Source: Brachionus manjavacas (taxonomy: Eukaryota; Rotifera; Eurotatoria; Ploima; Brachionidae). Taken from it: a stretch of DNA of 64,000 bases. Within the stretch, counting starts at the first letter, position 1. Every line of letters begins with the position of its first letter. The position numbers were made by a program, and so were the translations under genes. The stretch covers positions 2,029,501 to 2,093,500 of the forward strand of contig JAHQIY010000005.1 of the NCBI GenBank assembly GCA_019054805.1, read 5' to 3'. Shown here piece after piece: positions 11,350 through 23,699 of this stretch. The notes under the pieces were generated by a model. The model was not told the origin of the DNA. It saw only the letters and a list, made by a program, of their open reading frames with translations, and made no database searches.

Positions 11350-12365
11350 AAAGGAGTCATAACAAACATGTTATACTAATTTGACGATAGTTATTAAGGT
11401 ATTGGGTTGGAGAAGATTTAGGTATAATTGTTATACTTGCTATTCTATGGCCAAAAGTTTCTATATCCGTCTTAAATTCGTTACTATCTTTAAAAAGTGA
11501 TGGAATTTGTCTTGAATATTTCTTTGATCTGAACTTATTTTTTTCCTCCAAAAGGCCCTGCAGTGAAAGTGGATTTATGCTGTTTTATTAATGAAATCGA
11601 GCCAATTTTGGTTCCGAAATTCTTTGAGACTGAGACATAGCTCAGATGTTAGCTTATTAAAAGCTACCTTAAGACATCTAGATTTTTGGAAATCTCTTTT
11701 TACTTTTCTTCGTTCCTTAATTAATGTTACAATATTTTTTTTCGTAAGCTAGATTTAAAAAACTTTTGAGAGTGGGGTGGTATGAATGATCTTTTATGAG
11801 ATGTGTTCATTTAGCTCGACAATATTTTCTGTTTATTATTCTGACTTGAAGACATAAGTAGATTCTTAGTAGATTCCCTAATTTGCTTTTTTAAAATTTA
11901 AATTTAAATTTAAATTAAAAAAAAATTAATTTTAATAGAATGCTCAATAGAAATAAATGCTTAAATAGGAAAATAATCACTCCACATATCATCATCTATC
12001 AGAACTATATAGTTAAAAAAATTCTATCTGAGAGTGAAGATGTTATTATTAAAATATCTAGGATTTTACAATATTCTGTTTTTAAATTATTATATGCTGG
12101 TGTTTTATCATTAATTGTTGAGAGGTTAAGCTTGTTAATAATATTATTTTTATTAAGATAAGGCCGTTCTCATTTTCTCTCAAACAACCTAAACTTTTAG
12201 TTTTCGCATTCAGATCACCTCCCATTATAAATTGTTCACGTTTCCATGAGATATCTGGAAAAAAGTCGAAAGGGAGTTCAATAATTGATGTATTGTAAAA
12301 ACTAGAAACAAAAAAATGATAATCAATTATAAAAAGTTTAAATTCAATTCCTTATTTTACTAAAA
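11350..12365 (-). mobile_element. Decayed non-LTR retrotransposon, endonuclease to reverse transcriptase
   Basis: Read on the minus strand from about 12365 down to 11350, the element shows in order: an apurinic-type endonuclease piece (FIMGGDLNAKTKSLGCLREN), a later endonuclease segment (NKLNLSTINDKTPAYNN, then KILDILIITSSLSDRIF), a linker (IKERRKVKRDFQKSRCL, then KLTSELCLSLKEFRNQNW), and the beginning of the reverse transcriptase (SITIIPKSSPTQYLNNYR, then ISITCLL). That order is that of I/Jockey/CR1-type LINEs. Many stops and frameshifts break it, so it is inactive. Only the 64-residue piece at 11357-11551 is an open frame. Confidence 0.85.
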
Positions 12366-14569
12366 TAGCTGTTGTTCCCCCATGTTTTTAAATTAAAGTA
12401 GAAGGAATTTTTTTAATTTATGAAGTTAATTGAAACAATTAATTATAGATTTTTTTCAAATTTTTACTTTATGTTGAATTAATGTCTATATTTAAAGTGT
12501 TTTAAGGTAAATATTTTTTAATTCTTTTAATAAAACTTTAAAGGCAGTTAAATATTTCTTTTATTAATAAAGATCGGTTTCTATCTTAATTGAATTTGTT
12601 TACATCTTGGTTTTCTTAACAAAAGTTAGTCAATTTTAAAAATAAGTTCCGAAAGAATACTTGGTAATGATTTAATTTCCATATAAATTCGAAAAAAAAA
12701 CATTTTTTGAAGGACACAAACGATCTGATTTTAAATTTAAGAAATTTTTTCTAAAAGATTAAATGTTGATCGACAATGTCCTTAATACGAATTGAAATGG
12801 GCTGACGATCAAAAAAACGAATTCATTTTAGAGTGTTTTTTTCAAAATGGTCCATTATAGGGGAAAAGTAAAAGTTTAAGGCGAATTGCTTTGGAACTTG
12901 GTATTGAATTAGATACAAAAATACAATTAATAGAACTAAAAGATATTCTGTTAAAGCATCCAGTATTTTTGCCTGAAACAATCTTGAAATTTTCGTCAAT
13001 ACGAACATAAAATTGGTTTATTTTTTTGTAATTACAAAATGTATCCAATTTTGAACTAACATTGAAAAAGTGCGATGTTTCAAATATTTTTTTCAGTTTC
13101 AAAATAAAAATAATTTTAAGTTGAAATTGCAAGCATCTTCACATTTGAAATTAAACTCTTTAGTGAAATAGAATGAGTTTAATTTTTATTTTGAAGTTTG
13201 AAAAAAATATTGAAAATTCTTTTTTAACTTTAAAATAATTCATTTATTTATTTTTTACTTAAATATTTGCCTTTCAGCATGAATAATAAAAATTAAAGAA
13301 AATTAAAATTAGTTTTTCACCCTTCAAGTGTTTGACTTTGGGGAACATAGTTTCATCTATTTCGCAAAATTACCAAGTCCGCTCAAATTTAAATTTTCTA
13401 TGTAATTATTTTTTCTATCTTATATTTTATTATTACTTCCCTTTTTTCTAAATAGATGAAAAATTTCAAAATAGTTTAACAATTTTTAGATTAGGTGAAC
13501 AAGTTCATCAAACCTGAGAACAAGAATTGTTCAGTTAACAGGTGAACTATAGTTCATCTAACTGACAAGACCCGAAAGACTTTGTTTTTTTCTTATAAAA
13601 TTTTGACTTAAAAGATAATTGACTTTCGTTTGGTGCATTTAACAACAGAGTACCCAAAAGTCAAGTCGGTTAAGCGGTCTTTTTGGTTAAGATTCTGAAC
13701 TAAATTTTGCAAAAATTTCTAATTTTTAATAAAATTTGGCGAATAAATATTTTTTTTAGAATTAAACCCATATTTTGTGAATGTTACAAAAGCTTTAAAT
13801 ACTTTGAGAGCTTTTTTTTATAAATTTTAAATTTCAAGTCAAAATTCTGCTCTGATAACTTTTTTCTAATTTAAATTTTGTTTATTTTGATACCATGAAC
13901 ATATGGCTCTAATGGGGTCAAAGGGTCAAAAATACAAGGCAAAGTGATCCAATCTTTGAAATCCTACACATGTCACAAATTTTTGAACCAAATGAGATTT
14001 ATATCCCAAAAGTTGGTCATCAATGAAGTTTTGGATGCTGAATTTTTTTGAATTTTGTTGATAAGACTTACCGTTCTTGAAATACATTGAAAAAACGGTA
14101 CTAACAGGCCTATTTTAGACACGTATAGGCGAGAGTATGACATACATAGGTCATATATTTTTTTCATTTTTTGGGTAATTCTCATGCTGAAAAACGTAGA
14201 ATATTTCATTCCCCGAAATTCTCCCATTTACATACCATGAAAATTTATGAAGCATACGCCTTTACTGAAAATTAAATTTAGCTACAAACGTTTTAATAAC
14301 ATTTCTTATTATTTGATTTTTAGAGAATTTTTTTTTCAATATTTTTTCAGATTTTTAAAATAAAATTTTTTAAAAAATCTGAATAAATGATGAATTAGAT
14401 TTGATCATGAAGGTGATTGTTTTTAGCGCTGAAATTTTGAATTATTTTTTTCTAAATAAAATTATTAAAAACAACAGCTTTTGTTTCTTCTAAAATAAAA
14501 TCCATCTGAGACATAAATTAAAAAAAAATCCTTAGCACATTATTTTATAAGCCGATTTTGGAGCTCAAA
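12366..14569. other. Spacer upstream of the coiled-coil gene
   Basis: No gene is recognised. The stretch 13890-14240 is less AT-rich and has an open minus-strand frame (13973-14227, 84 codons) without recognisable similarity; I read it as probable repeat debris. Confidence 0.4.
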
Positions 14570-17500
14570 ATGTCACTAACAAATACTGATATGGCTTTAA
14601 GTGTTCCTAAAATCGAAACTTTTCCTGACGATCAAGCGATCATAGATACTTTTTACTGTGAAAAATGCTACGACATGATCATTTATTTTATCGATGAATG
14701 CGATTTTCTGTCTCGGAAATCGACAAAATTCGAGCGCTCAAGCAAGAAATTCCAAAAATGCTACTTAGATTACAGACTCAGGTTTGATGACTTGCAGTTC
14801 GTTTATGACGAATTGAAGGCCGACAAAGAAGCACTCGATGAAGAATTTCAATTGTTACAGCAAAAAGCGCTCACCTCGGAAATGAGTCACGTCACCAAAA
14901 CAACAACAGTAAATGATACAAAAAAGACATCTAAAATTATACTCTCACTAGATGATATGAAGCTGGACGAGGCCGAAAATGTGGACAGCAAAAAATCGAA
15001 ATCAATCACTCTTGACTTAGACTCGTTCGATAAATACTTCCTGAATAGTCACATTACCTTAAATCGTTCTCATTTACAATTAATGTTTGATTATTTGGCC
15101 AAAATGATACTTAATAGACAAAAGAATTCAAAAATAGTCTTGGTCAATCAGACAGATACCAAGTCAATAAGATACGACAGTGATTTTGACATGAGGAAGG
15201 AAGAACTCTTGGATGCTGATGAACATTTGCGCACAGAACTCAAAAATTCACGTGATTTAAATCAAAATTTAGAGTTGAAGATCAAAAATTTGACCGAGTC
15301 AAATCGAATATTGACTGAGACAAATTTTAATTTGGTCCAAGAAACGACCAAATTAGGATTCAATTTGAATGATAAGATTGAGGCCGAGCTTAATCAAGTG
15401 AAAGAAGAACTAAGACATGAGAGAGAAAAATCTGTCAAAATTGGATCCGAAAATCGAAATTTAAAAAATGAAATTCAACAAATTTACGAAACCCTTGAAA
15501 TTCAGAATCAGCTGATTCAAAATTCGGAAAATACTAGTAAACTTTTGTCTGACAAAGATAATGATATAATCCAGCTGAGAGCCAAGCTGGATCAAATAAG
15601 CAAAGAACATGATGATTATATTTTTTTGACAGATGAGAAAATTAAAAAGTTAAAGCTCGAAATGGGTGAAAAAAGCGAACATTGTTTCAAAATTGAGCAA
15701 GAAATGGCACAACTGAAGGAGCAGTACCAAATGTTGGTCTCCGATTCCCAGTACGAGCTCTCGACAATTACCGAGGAATATAGAAAAAATTTATCCGAAG
15801 CCAAGCAAAGAACTCAAGAAACCGAAGCGAATAAAAATTTTGAATTAGAGAGAGAAAATTTGGTGAAGCAAATTGAAGAACTAAAATCGAAATTGGAAGA
15901 ATCCGAAACTCAAAAAGCCTCTCAAAAAAATGAATTCGAAAAATTAATGGACCAAAAATGTAAAGAAATTAGTGCTGAACACGAGGACTTGGTGAAAAAA
16001 TTAAATACTCAAGTGGAAGAATTGCGTTCCAAGATCGAAAATTCTCAAGATGAATGCAGACATTATAAGACCGAACTGGAATCAGCTTTGAATAAAATAA
16101 TAAATTTGTCAACTAATAACACTGAATTACATAATGTTGTATCCGAGGAAGAAGAAATGATGATACAAGATAGGAAAACAGTGGAAGCTTTGCATTTAGA
16201 AGTTGCCGAGTTGAAAAAATGTCTTGAACAAGCTGAAACTGAAAGTAAAAAATTGAATGATCACAAGAACAGAGAAGCAAGTGAAGAATGTATGGACGTG
16301 GATATGGAAACAGATGAGCCATTGATCTTGTTGAACGAGACGAATTCTGAGTTAGGTCTTTTGAAGCAACAAATAACTGAAAAAGAATCTGAAATTGACA
16401 AACTTAGGTCAGAATTAACTAGTATGGAGCAATCAAATCAAAAATTAAATTCAGAATTTGGTAGAATGAAGCAGTTTTTTGAATCTGAATTAGCTGAGAG
16501 TAGATCAAAACATGCCCAGGAGGTTGAATTACTGAACAATAAAATAAATGAAATGAATAATGAAAATATTTCCTTGGAAAATGAGTTAAAAAATGAGAAA
16601 AATATAATGGATACAAATAGACAGAAATTGGTCGAATTGGAATCTAAACTGGCCGAAAATGAAGGACTGATTGAAAATTTTACAAAAACAATTTCTAGTT
16701 TGGAATCAGATAAATTGATGGTAGAAAGTAATAAAGATCAAGAAAGCCAAAATTGTGCTAAGTTTCAATTGGAAATTGAGATTTTAAAAGCTGCAATGGA
16801 CCACGAAAAAGCAAAATTTGTCCAAAATGGAAAATTGATTCAAGATTTGGAATCTAAATTGGAACAATCAAAACAATTAATTCAGTCTTTAAACGAAAAA
16901 ATAGAGGATTTAGAGATGCAAAAGGGAGAATTAGAATCAACTTCGGAAAATCACCGAAAAAGTCATGATTTGGAAAAAGATAATAGCAGAATTTTCCGAG
17001 AGCAAATTCAAAATCTCGAGCTAAAATATGAAGAATGTGTTCGTGAAAATGAGGCTAAAATTTCTTGCTTAGAAAATCAATCATCCGAATTAGGAAAATC
17101 ATTGGAAAAGTTAAAATCTGAAAATGCTGAAAAACACTCAAGCTTAGAGTCATCCAGTGAAGAACTCAGAGTATTGAGAGAAAAATTCGATCTATTATCT
17201 CATGAACACAATTTTTTAAGGCAACAAAAAGAAAATGAAATTTTAGACATGAACAACAAACTGGCTGAATGGAACCAACGCTACGAACAAGCCAAAAGTG
17301 ACTGGGATCAAAAGGAAAAATTAGCTCTCGCAGAAATTGAACAGATCAAAGAAGAGAATAGAAATAAAACAAATGAACTAGACTGTTTGAGCCAACGATT
17401 CAAAACTTTGAGCGATGAGTCCGAATCAAATATTTTGTGCTACCAGCAAAAATTGGAAAAATATTCTACTCAAATTGAAGTTTTAACAATGGATTTGAAT

Positions 17501-20500
17501 AGTTCCAAAAATAAGTTTGATGAAAGTGAATCAATTTTAGAAAATTTGAAAGCTGAACTTGACGCTGCATTAGTTGGAAAGTCAGAATTAGTGTCTAAAG
17601 TGGTTGAAATGGAGCAATCTAATGACCGGATAACTCATGAAATAAATTCTTTGAAAACAGTAAAATCAGATTTGGAACAAGCACATTTAAGGCTCGAAAA
17701 TGAAAACATGGAATTGAGACAGGATATTTGTCGATTGAGGAGCGATTTGCAGAATTTGCGTGAAACTCAAGATTTCGGGGTGACAAATTCAGAAATTTTG
17801 AACAGTGAAAACGAGGATCTGCTTGCCAAACTGGAAGAGACTAGGCATAAACTAGAATTACAAACGAATGAAAGCAATAATAGAATGAGAGATTTTGAAA
17901 ACCAAGTGCAAGTTTTGAACTCAAAATTGGAGGAAGTGAACCAAGAACACGAAGCTTATGTCAATCAAACCAAGTGTCAAATTGAACAATATGAAAATGA
18001 CAAGCAACATTTGGAGAAAAATTTGACTGAAAATTTAGAAAAAATAAAAGACATGGAAAGTCAGCTAGCTGAATTGAACCAAAAGCAATGCAGTTATAGC
18101 CAGCAAGTTGAGCTGGAAATTACCAATCTTAAAAATGAAAATCACAAATTAGATTCAGCTTTGAAAGAAAATTCAAATATGCATGAAAATTTTGTAAGAG
18201 ATTCGGAGCAAATTATCCTAGAATTGGACCAAAAATATGAATCTCTTAAGAGAGACAATGAAGCAAAAAAGCAACAAATGACAACAGAATTCGAGACTGC
18301 TAAATCCAAATACAAGTCTGATATCGACAACTTACAATCTAAAGTAAATCAGTATGAAGCCCAAAAGACCGAACTAGAGTGTTTGATTCAAAAATTGAAC
18401 GAGACCCATGAAGATAAAATTGTAAAATTGGAATGCACAATTAAAGATTACGAAAAAGAAATAGAGTCGATCAAGTTGGAACATGAGACAAAATTTTGCC
18501 AAGAGAAGTCAATTTTTGACCAAACTGTAAAACAACGTGATGAACAAGTGGAACAATTGAAACAAAAAATTTGTGAATACGAGCAAATTAAGTCAAATCT
18601 GGAATCAAATTTAGCACAGTTTCAAAAAGAAGAAGTTTTAAGTAAGCAAAAAATCGACCAAGTGCAATCGCAGCTCGAATCGCTGAGCCAAAATCACCAA
18701 ATTCATTGCCAAGAGACTAAAACAATCATATCAAATTTGGAATCACATATAGCTCAGCAAAATCAGTCAATAGAAACAATAAATGGAGAAAAAAAATGTC
18801 TTCAATCACAAATTGAAAGCCTTAATCATCAGATAAACTCCGATGCTGTTAGGTATCAGGCATATGTAGACGAAATACAGACAAAACTGAATGACTCCAA
18901 AAAAGCATATGAATGCTTAATGTCCGACAGCGAGCAGAAAATCACCTCAATGAACCAAGTCATAACAGAATATGAATCAAATAAGCTATCAATGGATTCA
19001 AATTTAAAAAATTTAAATGAACAATTGGAATCCGTTTGCCAAAAGCATTCCAAATATGTTACCGAAACGGAAACTAAAATGAGAGATACTGAATCACAAT
19101 TGGAAGAGTCTAGACAATTAAAAGTAAATGCTATTAATGAAAAAGAATGTATCATTGAGGCACTGAACCAAGAAATTTGCCAATTTAAGAATCAAATTGG
19201 ACAATTGGAGACAGAGTTAAAAAAAGTTAAAACAAACGCTGATAATTTAAATGAAGAAACTGTCAAACAATTAAAAGAACAGACGGAAAAGACTAAGGAA
19301 ATTGAAGCTGAATACAAGTCGAAAGTGGAACTGTTGCAAAAGTCAAATGCTGAAATGCTTGTCAAAAATGAGCAATTGGAAAAAGATAGAGAAAAATCGA
19401 AAGGTGAATTGAAATCAAAAATTGATGAGATGGCTCAATTAGAAATTCGAATGGAAACAATTTGCCAGCAATTGGAAGAACTTGACCAAAAAGTAAACGA
19501 AACCAATCTAGAAAATGCAAATCTAAAAGAAATGAATGAAAAATTGAATTTGGAATGTGAGCGAACAGCTAAAGAGAGGGATTCGTACATAAAAACTGCT
19601 AATGAAAATATAGAAGACATTAATAGAAGAAATAAGAAAAAATTGGATAAATCTCAGCAAACTATACTTGGTCTTCAAGCTGATGTCGAGACTTTGAATG
19701 CCCAAATACGCGACTATGACAGCATAAAATCGCTGGAGATGGCACAGTTGAGCCAAAAATTTGAGTCCAGAGAAATGCTTTTGAGCTCCGAGTGCGATGA
19801 ATTGAGAAAAAAATGTTCCGAAAACGAGGAAAAAATGAAAAATTTGAGCATAGATATTAGTATTTTGGAAAATGAAAAATCAGAGCTTAGGTCCCAATTA
19901 ATCAATTACGAAAACCAAATTGACGGACTTAAGCAAGACTTTGGTCTTCGTTTTGAAAGAGAAATTGAGGACTTGAGACAACGATCGCTCGAATTCGAGC
20001 TAAAATACAATGATCAATTGAGCCTAAATAAAGAATTGACCACTAAATACGACAATGCTTATGAATCTTTGGTTTCAAATGAGCTCAAGTTTAAGGAGAA
20101 ATTGTTCGATTTGAATACTGAATTGGAAAAATCACTCGCAAAGCTTGCTGAGTCCAAAGAAATGTTGGACAAACGAGACACTCAATACGCGGACATGGTC
20201 AAATTAAAAGAAGCATGTTCAAATGAAGTACACGACTTGCAGCGTCAAATTTGTGACGTCCTTAAGGAAAAAGGAGAAATGGCAAACAGTCTAATTGAAT
20301 TAACGCAGCAATTGTCCGAACTCAAGCAACAGAGAAATCAAGAACCGTCTGGATCTAACAATCCAAAGAATGAAGAGGAAATTGCTTCGCTCAAAAGCCA
20401 AGTGGCAAAATATTCCAAAGAAAGAAGAGCTTATAAAGAAGAGCATAGTCAAAATAAAAAATTCAAGTCTCAAATTGAAAAACAGACCAAAGAAATTGCC

Positions 20501-20854
20501 AAACTGGAAGAAACTATTAAAGAAATGCAAGAGACAAATGACTTTTTGACCAGACAAATCAATAATTTAAATGATCATATTTATGAGATGAGCAATAAAG
20601 AAAATGAGAATGATTCTTCGGAAAATGGTGCTACTCCGTTGTCACGAAAATCTTTAGGACGAAAATCTTTGGGAAACAAGCGACTTTTGGAGATACAAAA
20701 CGAATCTTTGGCAATGGGTGGCACAGCTCATGAGTCAAATAAATCAAAAGATTTTACTGGTGATAACAGCAGTCAGTTAGACCAAGATGCTAATGATATG
20801 GGTGAAATGACGCCATCTTCGGCAAGACGTTTAAATCAATGTGCTCAACAATAA
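14570..20854 (+). CDS. Giant coiled-coil protein (2,094 residues), family unassigned
   Basis: One uninterrupted exon. The first ATG in the frame is 14570 (MSLTNTDMALSVPKIETFPD). The first 100 residues are a non-helical head with several Cys (FYCEKCYDMIIYFIDECDFL). Residues of about 230-2000 are almost pure heptad-repeat coiled coil, rich in Glu, Lys, Asn, Gln and Ser, with no Pro breaks. Around residue 595 there is a short acidic insert (MDVDMETDEPLIL). The C-terminal 80 residues are Ser/Asn-rich and basic in part (RKSLGRKSLGNKRLLEIQNE), resembling a phospho-regulated tail. No motor, GRIP, CAP-Gly, CH or membrane segment is seen, so it is not a complete kinesin (CENP-E) or myosin. A scaffold of the spindle, centrosome, nuclear matrix (NuMA-like) or Golgi is plausible, but the sequence alone cannot decide. 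Coiled-coil composition makes chance similarities worthless here. Confidence 0.85.
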   Translation: MSLTNTDMALSVPKIETFPDDQAIIDTFYCEKCYDMIIYFIDECDFLSRKSTKFERSSKKFQKCYLDYRLRFDDLQFVYDELKADKEALDEEFQLLQQKALTSEMSHVTKTTTVNDTKKTSKIILSLDDMKLDEAENVDSKKSKSITLDLDSFDKYFLNSHITLNRSHLQLMFDYLAKMILNRQKNSKIVLVNQTDTKSIRYDSDFDMRKEELLDADEHLRTELKNSRDLNQNLELKIKNLTESNRILTETNFNLVQETTKLGFNLNDKIEAELNQVKEELRHEREKSVKIGSENRNLKNEIQQIYETLEIQNQLIQNSENTSKLLSDKDNDIIQLRAKLDQISKEHDDYIFLTDEKIKKLKLEMGEKSEHCFKIEQEMAQLKEQYQMLVSDSQYELSTITEEYRKNLSEAKQRTQETEANKNFELERENLVKQIEELKSKLEESETQKASQKNEFEKLMDQKCKEISAEHEDLVKKLNTQVEELRSKIENSQDECRHYKTELESALNKIINLSTNNTELHNVVSEEEEMMIQDRKTVEALHLEVAELKKCLEQAETESKKLNDHKNREASEECMDVDMETDEPLILLNETNSELGLLKQQITEKESEIDKLRSELTSMEQSNQKLNSEFGRMKQFFESELAESRSKHAQEVELLNNKINEMNNENISLENELKNEKNIMDTNRQKLVELESKLAENEGLIENFTKTISSLESDKLMVESNKDQESQNCAKFQLEIEILKAAMDHEKAKFVQNGKLIQDLESKLEQSKQLIQSLNEKIEDLEMQKGELESTSENHRKSHDLEKDNSRIFREQIQNLELKYEECVRENEAKISCLENQSSELGKSLEKLKSENAEKHSSLESSSEELRVLREKFDLLSHEHNFLRQQKENEILDMNNKLAEWNQRYEQAKSDWDQKEKLALAEIEQIKEENRNKTNELDCLSQRFKTLSDESESNILCYQQKLEKYSTQIEVLTMDLNSSKNKFDESESILENLKAELDAALVGKSELVSKVVEMEQSNDRITHEINSLKTVKSDLEQAHLRLENENMELRQDICRLRSDLQNLRETQDFGVTNSEILNSENEDLLAKLEETRHKLELQTNESNNRMRDFENQVQVLNSKLEEVNQEHEAYVNQTKCQIEQYENDKQHLEKNLTENLEKIKDMESQLAELNQKQCSYSQQVELEITNLKNENHKLDSALKENSNMHENFVRDSEQIILELDQKYESLKRDNEAKKQQMTTEFETAKSKYKSDIDNLQSKVNQYEAQKTELECLIQKLNETHEDKIVKLECTIKDYEKEIESIKLEHETKFCQEKSIFDQTVKQRDEQVEQLKQKICEYEQIKSNLESNLAQFQKEEVLSKQKIDQVQSQLESLSQNHQIHCQETKTIISNLESHIAQQNQSIETINGEKKCLQSQIESLNHQINSDAVRYQAYVDEIQTKLNDSKKAYECLMSDSEQKITSMNQVITEYESNKLSMDSNLKNLNEQLESVCQKHSKYVTETETKMRDTESQLEESRQLKVNAINEKECIIEALNQEICQFKNQIGQLETELKKVKTNADNLNEETVKQLKEQTEKTKEIEAEYKSKVELLQKSNAEMLVKNEQLEKDREKSKGELKSKIDEMAQLEIRMETICQQLEELDQKVNETNLENANLKEMNEKLNLECERTAKERDSYIKTANENIEDINRRNKKKLDKSQQTILGLQADVETLNAQIRDYDSIKSLEMAQLSQKFESREMLLSSECDELRKKCSENEEKMKNLSIDISILENEKSELRSQLINYENQIDGLKQDFGLRFEREIEDLRQRSLEFELKYNDQLSLNKELTTKYDNAYESLVSNELKFKEKLFDLNTELEKSLAKLAESKEMLDKRDTQYADMVKLKEACSNEVHDLQRQICDVLKEKGEMANSLIELTQQLSELKQQRNQEPSGSNNPKNEEEIASLKSQVAKYSKERRAYKEEHSQNKKFKSQIEKQTKEIAKLEETIKEMQETNDFLTRQINNLNDHIYEMSNKENENDSSENGATPLSRKSLGRKSLGNKRLLEIQNESLAMGGTAHESNKSKDFTGDNSSQLDQDANDMGEMTPSSARRLNQCAQQ

Positions 20855-21173
20855 TTTTTTTCAATTTTTTTTATTTAAGCATCGAATTTTAAATATCTAA
20901 ATTAGTAATTAGTCTTTGTAATTTTTCATTTTTATGCTGAATGTTTTAAATGAATTTTTTATCATAAAAACTTTTTTTTTATGTCTAAGAATCTATTTTT
21001 TATCAATACAAATAACCAAAAAAATAAAAATTAATTATTCTAGTATCTAATATGTCTAGCTTTTTACTTATTATTAAATTTAAATAAAAAAAAATGTTTG
21101 ATCGGAATTAAAAAATAAATGGACATTGATAAAATTTCGCTAGAGTAAAAATAATGGCTGGGTTAGGGGCCCT

Positions 21174-21786
21174 TGAAAATCGGCACCCTTGTGGTGCGGT
21201 TTTTTTGTTTTGATGCGGGGTTAGAATTCAAAAAACCTGCAACAATGCTGGGTCAAAAACCGATAATCATTACTTAACCTCGTATTAAAAATTGAAAATT
21301 AATTATTAGAGACAGCACTGTCACCAATTGCCACAGAAAAAGTTATAGAAAGGAAAAAAGCCAGAAGAGCAAGGCACACTATGGAATAAAAAGCAGAAAA
21401 AATAGAATTTAATGCCTAAAAAAATTAATTTTTAATAAAAAAACATACTTCGTTAGTTTTTTTTTATCTATTTATGATCATATTTAATAAAATTATTTTT
21501 AATCACGGACTTTTTTCCAAATTCTTAATTCTAACCCTGCATCATAATTTAGGATCGATTTTTTTTAATAAAAAAGCTATTTTTAATTAATTTGTTTAAT
21601 TATTAAGTTTTTTTTTTATTTTACTATTTTTAACCTTGCTCCATTACCGAAAAACCTGATTTTTATGAATTTAATTTTTATATTTCAATTTTTTATGCGG
21701 GGTCAAGTAAAAATTTTCGGTTTTTGACCCAGCATTATTGCAAGTTTTTATCTTATGCACCATCTGGCAAGGGTTCACGGTATTCA
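21174..21786. mobile_element. Inverted-repeat (foldback) element 3' of the coiled-coil gene
   Basis: Imperfect arms at about 21174-21302 and 21670-21786 are reverse complements. The best-conserved core is GCAACAATGCTGGGTCAAAA then ACCG, against GCAATAATGCTGGGTCAAAA on the other strand. The outer parts share ACCCTTG...TGGTGC. A piece of the left arm (GATGCGGGGTTAGAATT) recurs inverted at about 21523-21545, so the arm is internally repeated. The interior near 21300-21395 reads, plus strand, a short basic peptide (ATEKVIERKKARRARHTME), possibly a transposase remnant. Confidence 0.7.
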
Positions 21787-23561
21787 AAATTTTTTACTTT
21801 TTTACAATAATTTACCAATCTATAAAAAAACAAATTTTATTGCAAATTTATGTCTTATTAGATTTTTGTGATTTCTTACTATTCTATAAAAAAAAATTTA
21901 ATCAAAAGTTATGAAAATTAAATCATTTGATTAACTAATATTAAACTAAAATTTGATATAAATATTTTATTAATTTCTGATTAATTTTTATAATTTTTAA
22001 AAGCATCCAAAACATTTTTAATTATTTTTTTCTATTTGAATATCTAGCTTTATTTATTTGATATAGATTTTAAATCTTTAAAATTTCAATTAACACTAAA
22101 TCCGCACTCGAATCTTAAATCAAGCAGGTCATGGTAAATATCTATTTTTTTTCAAAAAAGCTAATCTAATCATTTAATTTCGATATTTAAATTAATATTT
22201 TGATTTATATTATTTTTTGCTAAAGAAAATTGATAAATAAATAAAGATTAGATAATTTAATTAATTAGATAAATTAAATTTTCTTCGTCTATTTAAATAG
22301 TTGTTGACAAATTTTCAGATCTGTATTGGTAATGAAAAAAAACATTATTTTATCATTAAGGCTTATTTTTCAATTTTTATATTTTGTACTAAATAAATTT
22401 TCATTTGATTTTAGCTTTTGTCCTTAAAAAATTAATCGAGCCAATAATTTTCTATTTATATTAATATTTAGATTTAGATTGAAAAATATGAAAATAAAAA
22501 AATAATAGCAATTTGATATTTTCTATTAGCTTACTTTTTGCTTTTTGCGTCCAGTCTTTGTCTTTTGATTAATGCTTATTTTTTCTTTCTGTAGGATATA
22601 AGAAACTGGATAAAATTTCGCAGTTATTTCCTATTGAAAATTTTGATTGAAAGGGATTCAATTACCTTTCTTTTTTTTATTCGAAATTTTTAGTTATTTC
22701 AAATCAATAACACATCTAGCCTAGTGAAATAAAACTTTTTGAACAATATTTCACAATTAAATAAAATATTTAGAAGACTTTATTCAAAGTTATTTAAATA
22801 GATTAAAAAAGTTTAAAATTTGACAATATTTGGGTTGAAACAAAAATCTAATCTTCTTTATCAGTTTCAGTCTCATGTCTAGGTATATTTATGAGAAAGT
22901 ATTTTCTTCCGACTCAGTGACATCAATATTTGTTCTATATTTTGAGAACAAATTTATCGGTTTTTTATCAGTATATGGAATAAAATTTCCATCATTTTTT
23001 ATCATTTGAAATACCGTGCTTTTTTGTTTTCTATTTTTTCTAAGCTTTATTTATGTTTGAGTGAATTTATGCGCCCTTCGAAAATTAGAAATAATTTTAA
23101 AAAATGGATAAAAGCTAACAAAAATTTATCAAAAGTTTGGAATGTTTATCTGGTATAAATCACATACTGATACTTTTTTTTTTATTTTATTACAAATTCT
23201 AAAAATACCTAATAAAATATTTATTAGCTTTTATTTCGTTCCAAGCTAGTTCTAGCATTCTCAAATTTTTCTTTTAATTATTCATTAAAAATAGAACTTC
23301 GGCTTTTTTGATTACAAATAATTGTTCTCATTGATTTAGAATAATTTGAAATTTTCAACTAAAAATTATTAATGTGCTAAACCGAAAAAAAATTTAAGTA
23401 TTATTTTATATTTTATATATCAACAAACGCCTCAGAGGCGATGTAGGAATTAAATAAAAAAAGTAAATAAAAGAAAAAATTGGTGTTTTTTTATTAATAA
23501 CATGTATCTCTTTATTTTATTTTAAATTATTTTACTTTATTTTGATTTTTGATTTGATTTT

Positions 23562-23606
23562 AAAGGAGCTTAAGTTTAGCTCGGTACAGAAAACAAAAAA
23601 TAAAAA
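23562..23606 (+). repeat. Dispersed retroelement-tail repeat, copy 2
   Basis: AAAGGAGCTTAAGTTTAGCT then CGGTACAGAAAACAAAAAAT, the same family as 27607-27650, with a slight expansion in the middle. Confidence 0.6.
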
Positions 23607-23699
23607 TTATTTTTATTTAATTCAAATTAAAAATTGTGCAGAAAATTGTTTAACTCTTTATTTTAACTTTATTATTTTATATTAAAAGTGTAAAACTGA

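Noticed and set aside
13973..14227. 84-codon minus-strand open frame
   Set aside because: No recognisable motif, and in a stretch that may be repeat-derived; not enough to call a gene.
14558..14569. Possible start of the coiled-coil gene upstream of 14570
   Set aside because: The extension begins at TTG; the first ATG in frame is 14570.
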